Source: CAZIXN01 sp039180415 (GTDB taxonomy: Bacteria; Planctomycetota; Phycisphaerae; Phycisphaerales; Phycisphaeraceae). Taken from it: 48,129 nucleotides of DNA. Below, in pieces: positions 7,303 to 15,502 of this stretch. The notes below the pieces were generated by a model. That model saw nothing but the letters and a program-made list of their open reading frames with translations. It did no database searches and was not told the origin of the DNA. Made by a program: the position numbers and the translations under genes. Within the stretch, counting starts at the first letter, position 1; the number at the start of each line of letters is the position of its first letter. The stretch is from NCBI GenBank assembly GCA_039180415.1, contig JBCDDH010000020.1, forward strand, positions 1 through 48,129, written 5' to 3'.

Positions 7303-8748
7303 TCAAGACGCTTTCGCGGCCATCTTCTCCGCCTTCGCCTTCGCGTCGTCCAGCGTGCCGACGTACATGAACGCCGACTCGGGCAAATCGTCGCCCTCAC
7401 CGCTGCACAGACGCTCGAAGCTGTCGATCGTGTCTTCCAACGGCGTATAGATGCCGGGGAAGCCGGTGAAGACTTCCGCCACGAAGAACGGCTGCGACAG
7501 GAAGCGCTCGATCTTGCGGGCGCGGTTGACGGTGAGCTTGTCCTCTTCGGAGAGCTCGTCGACGCCGAGGATCGCGATGATGTCCTGCAACGCCTTGTAG
7601 CGTTGGAGGATCGACTGCACTTGCCGGGCCACCGCGTAGTGCCGTTCGCCCAGGACGCCGGGGTCGAGGATGCGGGAGGTCGAGGTCAGCGGATCGACCG
7701 CGGGGAAGATGCCCTTCTCGGCGATCGAACGCTCGAGCACGACGAATGCGTCGAGGTGAGAGAACGCGGTCGCGGGGGCCGGGTCGGTCAGGTCGTCCGC
7801 CGGGACGTAGATGGCCTGCACCGACGTGATCGCGCCCTGATCGGTCGAGGTGATGCGTTCCTGAAGCTCGCCCATCTCGGTGGAGAGCGTCGGCTGGTAA
7901 CCCACCGCGGACGGCATCCGGCCCAGCAGCGCGGACACTTCCGAGCCCGCCTGGGTGAAGCGGAACACGTTGTCGACGAAGATCATCGTCTCCTTGCCGG
8001 ACTCGTCGCGGAAGTCTTCCGCCATGGTCAGGCCGGACAGCGCGACGCGGAGGCGCGAGCCGGGCGGCTCGTTCATCTGGCCGAAGACCATCGCGACCTT
8101 GTCGATGACGTGGGCGGTCTCGCCGTTCTCGTCGGTGTACTCGGCCTCTTGCATTTCCAGCCAGAGGTCGTTGCCCTCGCGGGTGCGTTCGCCGACGCCG
8201 CAGAACACGGAGTATCCGCCGAACTCCCGCGAAACGCGGGCGATCATCTCTTGAATGATGACGGTCTTGCCCACGCCCGCCCCGCCGAACAGGCCGATCT
8301 TGCCGCCACGGACGAACGGGCAGAGCAGGTCGACGACCTTGATGCCGGTCTGCAACACCTCGGTCTTCGGCGAAAGCTTGACGAAGTCCGGCGGGTCTTT
8401 GTGGATGGGCGCCGTCTTGTCGGGGCTTTCGACCGGGCCACGCTCATCGATCGGGTTGCCCAGCAGGTTGAACACCCGGCCGAGCACCTGCTCGCCCACG
8501 GGCACGGACACCGCCGCCCCCGTGTCCGCGATGCTCGTGCCCCGCGTCAGCCCGTCGGTCGAGCCCAGCGCCACGCAGCGAACCTCGCCGCCACCCAGGT
8601 GCTGCTGCACTTCGCCGACGAGCGTGACCTGATCGTCGCCAACGGTGTAGGTACAGCTCAGAGCATTGAAGATGTCGGGCAGGTCCGCCTCGGCGAACTT
8701 GGCGTCGAAGGTCGAGCCGATGACTTGGGTGACGGTGCCGGTAGGCAT
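7303..8748 (-). CDS. atpD: F-type ATP synthase subunit beta
   Basis: Catalytic beta subunit of the F1 sector, which makes ATP from ADP and phosphate. All key elements are present: Walker A GGAGVGKTVIIQEM, catalytic-glutamate segment GVGERTREGNDLW, Walker B ETMIFVDNVFRFTQAGSE, the MPSAVGYQPTL loop, and the DELSEED motif followed by TVNRARKIERFLSQPF. Length 481 is normal. The start is ATG 8748 (MPTGTVTQVIG); the frame is open further upstream but those residues are not beta-like and would run into the divergent padR promoter. No other ATP synthase gene is adjacent: the downstream side is the convergent dehydrogenase and no atpC follows. The gene is therefore detached from any atp operon. It looks fully functional. 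Confidence 0.97.
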   Translation of the reverse strand: MPTGTVTQVIGSTFDAKFAEADLPDIFNALSCTYTVGDDQVTLVGEVQQHLGGGEVRCVALGSTDGLTRGTSIADTGAAVSVPVGEQVLGRVFNLLGNPIDERGPVESPDKTAPIHKDPPDFVKLSPKTEVLQTGIKVVDLLCPFVRGGKIGLFGGAGVGKTVIIQEMIARVSREFGGYSVFCGVGERTREGNDLWLEMQEAEYTDENGETAHVIDKVAMVFGQMNEPPGSRLRVALSGLTMAEDFRDESGKETMIFVDNVFRFTQAGSEVSALLGRMPSAVGYQPTLSTEMGELQERITSTDQGAITSVQAIYVPADDLTDPAPATAFSHLDAFVVLERSIAEKGIFPAVDPLTSTSRILDPGVLGERHYAVARQVQSILQRYKALQDIIAILGVDELSEEDKLTVNRARKIERFLSQPFFVAEVFTGFPGIYTPLEDTIDSFERLCSGEGDDLPESAFMYVGTLDDAKAKAEKMAAKAS

Positions 8749-8880
8749 AAAAAAAGGTCCAGGGCTTGGGGAACGGGGGCAGAAGAACAAATCGGCGGGA
8801 GACGCAAGAGGTCGCCTTCCGTGTGGGGAGCAGACCATACCCGCGCCGATTGACACGCCCAAATCAAATTTCACTTGGCG

Positions 8881-8901
8881 ATATATCGAAAATCGATATA
8901 T
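8881..8901. promoter_or_regulatory. Palindromic PadR operator candidate
   Basis: Perfect inverted repeat ATATATCGA-AAA-TCGATATAT (nine-base arms, three-base centre) in the 197-base divergent region between atpD (-) and padR (+), 45 bases upstream of the padR ATG. PadR proteins typically bind AT-rich palindromes of this size near their own promoters, so autoregulation of the padR-membrane protein cluster is likely. An effect on atpD is possible but not shown. Confidence 0.55.
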
Positions 8902-8945
8902 TGGCATCCGGCACAGAAAACCCTGCTCACACCCCGCAAACCGCC

Positions 8946-9332
8946 ATGCCCCCCGCCGACCCCCACAAATCCCTTCTCCACGGCAGCCTCGACGTGCTGG
9001 TCCTCGCGATCCTTGCCGACGGCCCGCAATACGGCTACTCCCTCCAGAAAAAAGTCTCCGAAGCAGGCAACCACGCGATCAAAGCCGGCACGCTTTACCC
9101 CCTGTTGCACCGGATGGAGGCCGACGGCCTGATCACCCCCACTTGGGAAAAGACCACCGGCCGGCCCCGCAAGTGGTACGCCCTCACCCCCGCCGGTCAA
9201 AAGGCCCTCACCCGCCAAGCCGCCGACTGGCAGGCGGCGCTCGCCCGGATGCAGGCCGTGGTCCTGCCCGCGCTGCGCCGCGTCACCCGCTTCCCCGACG
9301 CGCCCGCGCTCACCCCGCCCGAGCCGGCCTGA
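8946..9332 (+). CDS. PadR-family transcriptional regulator
   Basis: Winged-helix repressor, 128 residues, cytoplasmic. Seen: LLHGSLDVLVLAILADGPQYGYSL (start of it shown; helix 1-2), then IKAGTLYPLLHRMEADGLI (recognition helix) and GRPRKWYALTPAGQKALTRQ (wing), the standard PadR layout with a short C-terminal dimerisation helix. Start: ATG at 8946 gives MPPADPHKSLLHGS, the normal length. Two genes for HAAS/permease-prefix membrane proteins follow on the same strand after 21 and 85 bases. Genome pairs of PadR with such proteins are common, and the regulator probably controls their expression. A matching palindrome lies upstream at 8881-8901. Confidence 0.92.
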   Translation: MPPADPHKSLLHGSLDVLVLAILADGPQYGYSLQKKVSEAGNHAIKAGTLYPLLHRMEADGLITPTWEKTTGRPRKWYALTPAGQKALTRQAADWQAALARMQAVVLPALRRVTRFPDAPALTPPEPA

Positions 9333-9353
9333 CCCCGCTTCCGGAACGCCGCC

Positions 9354-10418
9354 ATGTCGCAACAAGAGTTCGAGCACTACCTCTCTCTGCTCGCCCGCAT
9401 GCTCCGGCTCACGCCCAGCCAGCGTGACGCGATCGCCGACGAGCTGCGTACCCACCTCGAAGAACGCCTCGACGAGCTTCAGCAAGAAGGCCACGACCGC
9501 GACGAAGCGATCCGCCTCGCCCTCGACGAGTTCGGCGACGCCAATGCGCTCGCCGCCGACTTCGCGCTAACCGCCCGCCGCACCACCCAACGCAAGACCC
9601 GCAGACGCCTCATGCAGACCACCGCCGGAACCCTCATCGCCGCCGCCGCCGTCACTTTCACCGTCATGACGCTCACGCCCAACAACTTCCAGGGAGCGCC
9701 GACGCAGGCGTCGGCCACGGCCGACCCTTCGCCGCTACCGCAACGTGATCAAGTGTCGCTCGAAACCCGGGTGGTGCTCGTCGAGCCAGCAGAGTTGGAG
9801 AACTTCCCGCAATCCGCCCACCCGATTCAGCTTCCGGGGTTCGCGCAAGCGTTCGTGTTCGAACGACTTGAGCAACTCGAGCCTTGGTGGCGGTTGCCCT
9901 CAAGCTACACGTTGACCTACCCAAGTGTCACGACATTCTTCGGTCAACGCGCTTACTTCATGAGCGCAACGCAGACCAACGAAGGCCAGATGGATACCGA
10001 CGCCGATGAACCGCCGTTAGTCACGACAAGCCGCGGGCTGACGGTGGGCTCGCTCGTCCAGCCGTCTCCGAACAGTGACACGCTGCGGTTCTCTCTGGAC
10101 CTCCAAACCGTCTGGTCCGAACCGAACCCGGACGAGCCTTCTCCTAGTTTCGGCGACATCTACGGCGACCTGCTGCCCGCACGGCCGATCGGCGCCGGAT
10201 GGAACCCTGGTCTCACCGGCCTGCGCTTCCAGTTCGAAGCGAAGCCGCAGACACTGATCGCCTTGAAGCTGCCGATCCGGGAATCACAGCTCGGGCTGAC
10301 CGACGGTGCCGAGGGCCGCGACGTCTGGCTGATCGCGAAGGCGACAGTAATCCGTCCCGACGAAATCGAATCGTCACTGTTGTTTCCCGGACTCAACGAC
10401 CCGCCCGTGCAGCAGTGA
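9354..10418 (+). CDS. Membrane-anchored HAAS/permease-prefix-domain protein with secretin-like outer domain
   Basis: The N-terminal 75 residues (MSQQEFEHYLSLLARML..RDAIADELRTHLEERLDELQ) form the small helical HAAS/permease-prefix domain that usually accompanies PadR regulators. A basic stretch and one transmembrane helix (GTLIAAAAVTFTVMTL, about 91-107) follow. The remaining 245 residues should lie outside the inner membrane. Part of that region (SYTLTYPSVTTFFGQRAYF, later RGLTVGSLVQPSPNSDTLRF and FSLDLQTVW) has the look of the beta-rich C-terminal secretin segment, in which a strand ending in P.V.T.NGQ.A is followed by G..L.V.P; this is a resemblance only. Starts with ATG 21 bases after padR. 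The first 110 residues are nearly identical to those of the next gene, so the pair arose by duplication and outer-domain replacement. Confidence 0.75.
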   Translation: MSQQEFEHYLSLLARMLRLTPSQRDAIADELRTHLEERLDELQQEGHDRDEAIRLALDEFGDANALAADFALTARRTTQRKTRRRLMQTTAGTLIAAAAVTFTVMTLTPNNFQGAPTQASATADPSPLPQRDQVSLETRVVLVEPAELENFPQSAHPIQLPGFAQAFVFERLEQLEPWWRLPSSYTLTYPSVTTFFGQRAYFMSATQTNEGQMDTDADEPPLVTTSRGLTVGSLVQPSPNSDTLRFSLDLQTVWSEPNPDEPSPSFGDIYGDLLPARPIGAGWNPGLTGLRFQFEAKPQTLIALKLPIRESQLGLTDGAEGRDVWLIAKATVIRPDEIESSLLFPGLNDPPVQQ

Positions 10419-10503
10419 ATAGTCCGTCATGACGGCCTACGGATGCCGGCCGTAGCAAGCCCATTCCCATCGCATCTCCCAACCACTCAAGCCCGAACCC
10501 ACC

Positions 10504-12054
10504 ATGTCGCAACAGGAATTCGAGCACTACCTCTCCCTGCTCGCCCGCATGCTCCGGCTCACACCGCAGCAACGCGACGCCATCGCCGACGAGCTGCGTG
10601 CCCATCTCGAAGAACGCCTGGAAGACCTCCAGGCCGAGGGCCACGACCGCGAGAAAGCCATCGCCCTCGCCCTCGACGAGTTCGGCGACGCGAATGCGTT
10701 GGCCGCCGACTTCACCGACACCCTTCACCGCGCCCACCGGCGCCGCAACCGGAGACGCCTCATGCAGACCACCGCTGGAACCCTCATCGCCGCCGCCGTC
10801 GTCACCTTCGCCGTGATGACCCTCACCCCCCGCAACTTCCAGGGCTCGCCCAACCAAGCCCCCGCCGTCGCGCAAAACCACAACGACGCGGCCCACGCCG
10901 CGCAAACGGTGACCATGATCGACGCCGGCCAGTCTCTGGCGGATCTGTCCGTAGACGCCGGCATCGGTCGCGATATCCTCGACCTGCTCCGGCAACCCAT
11001 CGACCTCGAACTGCACCGGGCCGACGTCCGGGAAGCGATCGAGACCGTCGCGGCGCATTCAGGCGTCGCGAACCTGGTGCTGCTCGACTCGCCCCAGGCG
11101 AAACCGCAACGCCCGAGCAACAATGCCTCCGCACGGATCGGCCGCGGCGGCGGGGGAATGGGCGGATTCGGCGGCGGCATGGGTGGCGGGTTTGGCATGA
11201 GCGCGCCCGCGTCCGAACCCGCCGCGAGCAACGGCGTCGTCACCCTCCACCTCCAACAAGTGCCAGCCCTCGAAGCGCTCGACCTGATCCGCGAGATGTC
11301 CGGCCAACGCATCGCCGCCGAGCTACGCGACCACACGCTGGTCTTCCGCGTCCTCGAACCCGTCGATCCGCGTGATCAATGGGATGCACGGACCCACGAC
11401 ATCACCCCGCTCCTGGAAGCGGCGCTGGACGCCGCGTGGGAGGCCGATCGCACGCAGCACGAGCTCGAATACCAACTGACCGAGCACCTGACGGCCGTCC
11501 TCCGCGGCTCGAAATACCGCGAAGACATCGGTGCGATCCACAGCCTGTTCGGCACCCTCACCGTGATCGGCAGCTCCGAGAGCGACGCCTTCGTGGACGA
11601 CTATCTCGAGCGGTTGACTCGCCGACTCATCCGACGTGCCCAGGACCTGGGCCTCCGCGACGAGCGGAACGCCTCCGCCGACCCGCCAACGCCCCCGGCT
11701 GGCGGTTTACAAGAAGCCATTTTCAAAGTCCGCCAGATCATGCTCATCCAACACAGCTTCGCCGAAGACCACGGCGGGCGGTTCCCCGCCTCCACCGCCG
11801 AACTCGCCGACGCGTTGCCGGAATACGGCATGGACCGCAGCGGCTTTGCTTGGCGGATGATCCCGATCGGTGACGCCGACCAGACCACCGACTTTGCCGA
11901 GCGTGTCGCAGTTTTCGCGTGGACCGACAACGCCGATCTGTTCGCCGTCGGTTTTGTGGACGGCAGCGCCAGATCCATGCCCCGCTCAGGGCTCGACGCG
12001 CTGCTGGCCGAACAGACCAGCCAAGGCCTGGCCCGGTGGACCCGTAACCCGTAA
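10504..12054 (+). CDS. Membrane-anchored HAAS/permease-prefix-domain protein with STN-like and pseudopilin-like outer domains
   Basis: Paralogue of the preceding gene over the first 115 residues (same HAAS-type domain and the same transmembrane helix), then different outside. The outer part has two STN/secretin-N0-like repeats (IDLELHRADVREAIETVAAH and LQQVPALEALDLIREMSGQ), separated by a glycine-rich linker (RGGGGMGGFGGGMGGGFGM). It ends with a segment, KVRQIMLIQHSFAEDHGGRF-PAS to VGFVDGSARSMP, that recalls the globular end of type II pseudopilins. Length 516. No catalytic residues are recognised. Together with the upstream protein this suggests a sensor or scaffold at the inner membrane using secretion-system folds, regulated by PadR (inference). 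Confidence 0.75.
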   Translation: MSQQEFEHYLSLLARMLRLTPQQRDAIADELRAHLEERLEDLQAEGHDREKAIALALDEFGDANALAADFTDTLHRAHRRRNRRRLMQTTAGTLIAAAVVTFAVMTLTPRNFQGSPNQAPAVAQNHNDAAHAAQTVTMIDAGQSLADLSVDAGIGRDILDLLRQPIDLELHRADVREAIETVAAHSGVANLVLLDSPQAKPQRPSNNASARIGRGGGGMGGFGGGMGGGFGMSAPASEPAASNGVVTLHLQQVPALEALDLIREMSGQRIAAELRDHTLVFRVLEPVDPRDQWDARTHDITPLLEAALDAAWEADRTQHELEYQLTEHLTAVLRGSKYREDIGAIHSLFGTLTVIGSSESDAFVDDYLERLTRRLIRRAQDLGLRDERNASADPPTPPAGGLQEAIFKVRQIMLIQHSFAEDHGGRFPASTAELADALPEYGMDRSGFAWRMIPIGDADQTTDFAERVAVFAWTDNADLFAVGFVDGSARSMPRSGLDALLAEQTSQGLARWTRNP

Positions 12055-12070
12055 GCCGCGCTGCGACGCG

Positions 12071-13108
12071 TCAAACGTCCCACCGCGACAACCGTTGGGT
12101 CCAAGGCCAGCACGCCCGCAGCTTCGTCCGCCACGCGGGCAGCGCCGACTCACGTCGGGCCGACGCCACGAGACGCCGCACCGACGCGGCATCCGGAATC
12201 TCGGGCTCCGCGCCCGACAACTCGGGCGTCGCTTCGAACAGCGCGACGCCTTCCGTGGTACCGAAGAAACGCTGCGCGACCGATGCGTTGCTCGAAGCGT
12301 ACCGCTCGATCACGTCGCGGCGCTGCGCCGGAGCAAAAAACACCAATGGCTTGCCCGCCGGTTTGGGGGCCAAACGTTTCACCGCGGCGCGGAACCGCTT
12401 CTGCGCCTCGCGGTCGAGCCCGTCGTTTTCTTGGCGTAACGCCGCGATGCCCTCGGCCGAACAGCTCGGGTTCCTCACCGCCGCGGCGCCGGGCCTGCGC
12501 AGCGGCACGCCCACCGCCGCCTCGAAATCGTCCAACAGCGTTTTCGCGTCGTACCGCCGAGGCCGCAGCGCGTCGGCACCGAACGCCTTGGCATACACGT
12601 CCAGCAGCCACGCCCAATCGAAGTGCCGCGCGTCGAACCGGCCAACGAACGCATCGAAAGCGTCCGTCTGCCCGGCGAACACCTGCTGGGCGTACAGCGA
12701 TTCGAGGAACACGTCCTGCCGGCGGAGGTACACGGCCACGGTCGTCGGCACGTCGGCCGTGATCTGCCGCAGCGCCGCCGCGACCTGCGGGGCGTTGAGG
12801 TATCCCCGCCACGAGTTGCCGGCGAAGCCTTCGAAACTCCACACCAGCAAGCGGCGGCCGTGCCGCCGCGCGTCGTCCCTCTGCGCCTCCAGCGACGCGC
12901 GGATCGACGCAACGAGCTTGGGATCAGGCTCCTCCAGCCGGCCAAGCTTGTGGTGCACCCGCCGCGCCCAGGGGTGCTGGGAAACGTCTACCACGCCGGC
13001 CCGGAGCAGCGCACGACGGCGCTCGTGCAGGGCCGCCTGGATCGCGGTCGAACCGGTTTTCTGCACACCGATGTGCAGCAGCAGTCGTAACGGCGGCTCG
13101 GTCGGCAT
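12071..13108 (-). CDS. Sulfotransferase-family protein
   Basis: Probable PAPS-dependent sulfotransferase of the bacterial branch, 345 residues, soluble. Seen: the 5'-phosphosulfate loop near the N-terminus (LLLHIGVQKTGSTAIQAAL), with K and T/S in the expected positions, and the 3'-phosphate region (TTVAVYLRRQDVFLESLYAQ) around residue 120-140. The acceptor (glycan, lipid or protein) cannot be told. ATG at 13108 is preferred over GTG at 13129, since it places the loop at the usual 8-12 residues. It converges with the HAAS protein gene (16 bases between stops) and is monocistronic by appearance. Confidence 0.8.
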   Translation of the reverse strand: MPTEPPLRLLLHIGVQKTGSTAIQAALHERRRALLRAGVVDVSQHPWARRVHHKLGRLEEPDPKLVASIRASLEAQRDDARRHGRRLLVWSFEGFAGNSWRGYLNAPQVAAALRQITADVPTTVAVYLRRQDVFLESLYAQQVFAGQTDAFDAFVGRFDARHFDWAWLLDVYAKAFGADALRPRRYDAKTLLDDFEAAVGVPLRRPGAAAVRNPSCSAEGIAALRQENDGLDREAQKRFRAAVKRLAPKPAGKPLVFFAPAQRRDVIERYASSNASVAQRFFGTTEGVALFEATPELSGAEPEIPDAASVRRLVASARRESALPAWRTKLRACWPWTQRLSRWDV

Positions 13109-13323
13109 CGCTGCGCAATGTACGTCCACACCGTGCGCACAAACGCGAATCGAGAACCGTCGTGTGCCGAAAGTCCAGTACAGAAGGCGAAACCGAAGCC
13201 GATCGCACGGCGGCCGCAGGGAGCGCGAGGGTCCCGAACGCGTGCGCGTCTTTGGGACCGAGGTTCACGGACCTGCCGTTGGTCTCTTTGCTCGCCACAC
13301 GACGTGTCGCCGCAGAAACCAAA

Positions 13324-13352
13324 GAAGCCCGCGTTAACAAAACGCGGGCTTC
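13324..13352 (-). terminator. Hairpin terminator downstream of the secreted cyclophilin
   Basis: Twelve-pair stem GAAGCCCGCGTT (13324-13335) / AACGCGGGCTTC (13341-13352) with a five-base loop, 24 bases past the stop at 13377. On the minus strand it is followed by a short TTT-containing tract. Confidence 0.75.
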
Positions 13353-13376
13353 GTGGATTCTGAAAAAGCGTGGGGC

Positions 13377-14285
13377 TCAACCGTGACGTCGGCGGGCGGC
13401 GAGCAGCCCGAGCCCCGCCAAACCCGCGAGCGCGGCGCTGGGGGTGGGGATCACGTTGGGGTCGGGGGTGCCGTCGTGATCGGGGACGGCCGGCGGCGAA
13501 TCGGTGCCGGGGGTCTCGTCGCCCTCTTCGCCTTCGAACAAGTCGCCGGGGTCTTGCGTGACGGGGTTGTCGCCGTCGGTGGCGGGCGGCGTGATGGGAT
13601 CGGTCGGCTCGTCGGGCGCTTCGGGAATGGTCGGCTCGTCGGGCTCGCCCGTGGATACGACGTCGATGTTGTCGATGAGGAACAGGTTCTCGACGCCGAC
13701 CGGGTCCCCCGAAGTGAAATTCTGGACCGGCAGTTCGCCGAAGGCCGAGACGCTGCCGCTGACATCGACGATGGGCAGGGCCGCGATCTGATCGACGAGT
13801 TTGCGGCCCGCCGAGCCGACGATCCGGCCGAACACGGTGAACCCGCCGTTCTGGTTGTCGAGGTTCTCCGTGTTGTCGCCGAGGTTGAAGAACCACTCGC
13901 GGCTGGCGGAGTCGGGGTCGCCGGGCAGCTTGGCGGCGGCGAGGGTGCCGCGCTTGTTCGGAACGCCCGGCTCGTTGACGACGGTGCCCCGCGACGCGAT
14001 CTCGCCGAGCTGCCCGTCGGTGACCTCGAACCGGCCGCCCTGCACGACGAAGCCGGGCACCGAACGGTGGATCACCGTGCCGTCGTAGTCGCCGGCGTTG
14101 ACGTATTCGAGGAAGTTGGCGACGTGGAGCGGCGCGGCGTCTTCGAGCATCTGGACGTCGAAGCTGCCGAAAGACGTCTCGAAGCGAACGATCGTGTCGG
14201 CCCAAGCCGAGCCGAAGGAACCCACCCCCAAAACGACCGCCGCGAAGCCGAGCGAACCGACCGAACGACAAAAATCAGTAGGCAT
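13377..14285 (-). CDS. Exported cyclophilin-type peptidyl-prolyl isomerase with PEP-CTERM-like tail
   Basis: Peptidyl-prolyl cis-trans isomerase of the cyclophilin fold, catalysing proline isomerisation in exported proteins. Signal peptide: SVGSLGFAAVVLGVGSFGSA before WADTIVRFETSFGSFDVQML. Cyclophilin body to about residue 205, with APLHVANFLEYVNAGDYDGT, VIHRSVPGFVVQGGRF and NGGFTVFGRIVG. Then comes an acidic proline-rich linker of about 75 residues (TGEPDEPTIPEAPDEP and similar) and a C-terminal membrane anchor, PTPSAALAGLAGLGLLAARR RHG, which fits PEP-CTERM/exosortase-type sorting although the tripeptide reads PTP. ATG 14285 is chosen because of the GGAG site nine bases upstream. The enzyme is thus predicted to be cell-surface attached, an unusual place for a cyclophilin. 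Confidence 0.85.
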   Translation of the reverse strand: MPTDFCRSVGSLGFAAVVLGVGSFGSAWADTIVRFETSFGSFDVQMLEDAAPLHVANFLEYVNAGDYDGTVIHRSVPGFVVQGGRFEVTDGQLGEIASRGTVVNEPGVPNKRGTLAAAKLPGDPDSASREWFFNLGDNTENLDNQNGGFTVFGRIVGSAGRKLVDQIAALPIVDVSGSVSAFGELPVQNFTSGDPVGVENLFLIDNIDVVSTGEPDEPTIPEAPDEPTDPITPPATDGDNPVTQDPGDLFEGEEGDETPGTDSPPAVPDHDGTPDPNVIPTPSAALAGLAGLGLLAARRRHG

Positions 14286-14354
14286 CAAGCATTCTCCGTG
14301 ACCGCGGAAGGGAACATCTGGAACCACCGTGAGGCGCCGATCGCCGAGGCGACC

Positions 14355-14368
14355 CGTATTGCAATACG
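14355..14368. promoter_or_regulatory. Perfect 14-base palindrome upstream of the cyclophilin gene
   Basis: CGTATTG-CAATACG lies 70 bases upstream of the cyclophilin ATG, next to AT-rich GCAATATAAC that could supply a -10 on the minus strand. An operator is plausible; no cognate regulator is visible nearby. The rest of the 195-base gap down to egtD at 14481 shows nothing else. Confidence 0.35.
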
Positions 14369-14480
14369 CCGCAATATAACCCCGAGGCCGGCAAAACAAC
14401 AGCCCTGCGCAACGGGCCCGGCGCAAACGGTGAAACACGAGCGGCGGCGATCCAAGTCCGGGGCAGGGACCGGGCTGAAG

Positions 14481-15449
14481 TTAGCGAACCGTCAGGCACT
14501 GCACGCTGAACCAGCCGTGTTTGTCGGTGAATACATCTTCGACCACAAACGCCTGGGCGAGCCGGGCGAAGCCGTCGAGCGTGTGCTTGTGAGACGACTC
14601 GGTGTGGATGGTCTCGCCGCGGCGGAAACGGATCGGTCGGCCGGCGACGCGCACGGCCTGATCGGCGAGGCTGACCAGGTGCATTTCGATCCGCCCGAGC
14701 GGATCGTTCCAACGCGCTTCGTGGGCGAAGGCGTCCACGTCGAAATCGGCCTCGGCCTCACGATTGAGCCGCATGAGCAGGTTGAGGTTGAACGCGGCCG
14801 TCACCCCTTCCGCGTCGTCGTAAGCCGGGATCAGGACGTCGGGCGACTTCCTGAGGTCCACGCCGATGATGAGTCGACCGCCCGGCCCGAGCTTGGCGGC
14901 CAGGTCGTCGAGGAACGCCGCGGCGTGGTCGGCGTCGAAGTTCCCGATGGTCGAACCCGGGAAGTAGGCGACGCGCCGCGACACCTCGCGCGGCGGGTCC
15001 GGGATCCGCCAATCCGCGCAGTAGTCGGCCACGATCGGATCGACATACAGCTTGGGGTACCGATGCTGGATGCGCCGCGCAGCGTCGGCGAGGTGATTGG
15101 CGCTGATATCGATCGGGCAGTACGACGCGAGGCCGGGTAGACGATCCAGCAGCAGCGGGGTCTTGGTGCTACTCCCGCTGCCCAGTTCGACGAGTTGGGT
15201 GCCGTCGCCGACAAACGCGGCAAGCCGATCGGCGTGGCGGCGGGTGATCGCGAGTTCGGTCCGCGTGGGGTAGTACTCGGGCAGCTCACAGATGCGATCG
15301 AACAGGATCGAGCCGGCGTCGTCGTAGAGCAGCTTGCAAGGCAGGGTTTTGGGGTCGCTGCGTAAGCCGTCGAGCGCTTCGCGGATCAACGGATCGGCAA
15401 GGCAGGCGGACACGGAGACGGGCGGGAGCGTTCGGCTGAGGACGGACAT
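14481..15449 (-). CDS. egtD: L-histidine N-alpha-methyltransferase, ergothioneine biosynthesis
   Basis: SAM-dependent trimethylation of the alpha-amino group of histidine to hercynine, first step of ergothioneine synthesis. Seen: KTLPCKLLYDDAGSILFDRI near the N-terminus, LPEYYPTRTELAIT, the SAM site TQLVELGSGSSTKTPLLLDR, PIDIS, RVAYFPGSTIGNF, and the C-terminal ETIHTESSHKHTLDGFARLA histidine-binding region. Length 322 is typical. ATG 15449 (MSVLSRTLPP) is the start. It lies 53 bases downstream of egtB on the same strand, so both are likely one transcription unit; egtC and egtE are not here, as expected for the mycobacterial-type pathway outside actinobacteria. Confidence 0.93.
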   Translation of the reverse strand: MSVLSRTLPPVSVSACLADPLIREALDGLRSDPKTLPCKLLYDDAGSILFDRICELPEYYPTRTELAITRRHADRLAAFVGDGTQLVELGSGSSTKTPLLLDRLPGLASYCPIDISANHLADAARRIQHRYPKLYVDPIVADYCADWRIPDPPREVSRRVAYFPGSTIGNFDADHAAAFLDDLAAKLGPGGRLIIGVDLRKSPDVLIPAYDDAEGVTAAFNLNLLMRLNREAEADFDVDAFAHEARWNDPLGRIEMHLVSLADQAVRVAGRPIRFRRGETIHTESSHKHTLDGFARLAQAFVVEDVFTDKHGWFSVQCLTVR

Positions 15450-15502
15450 GGCGGAACTTTCGGAAATCGAGACGGGAGAGAGGAAACGGGAAGCCGAACG
15501 GA

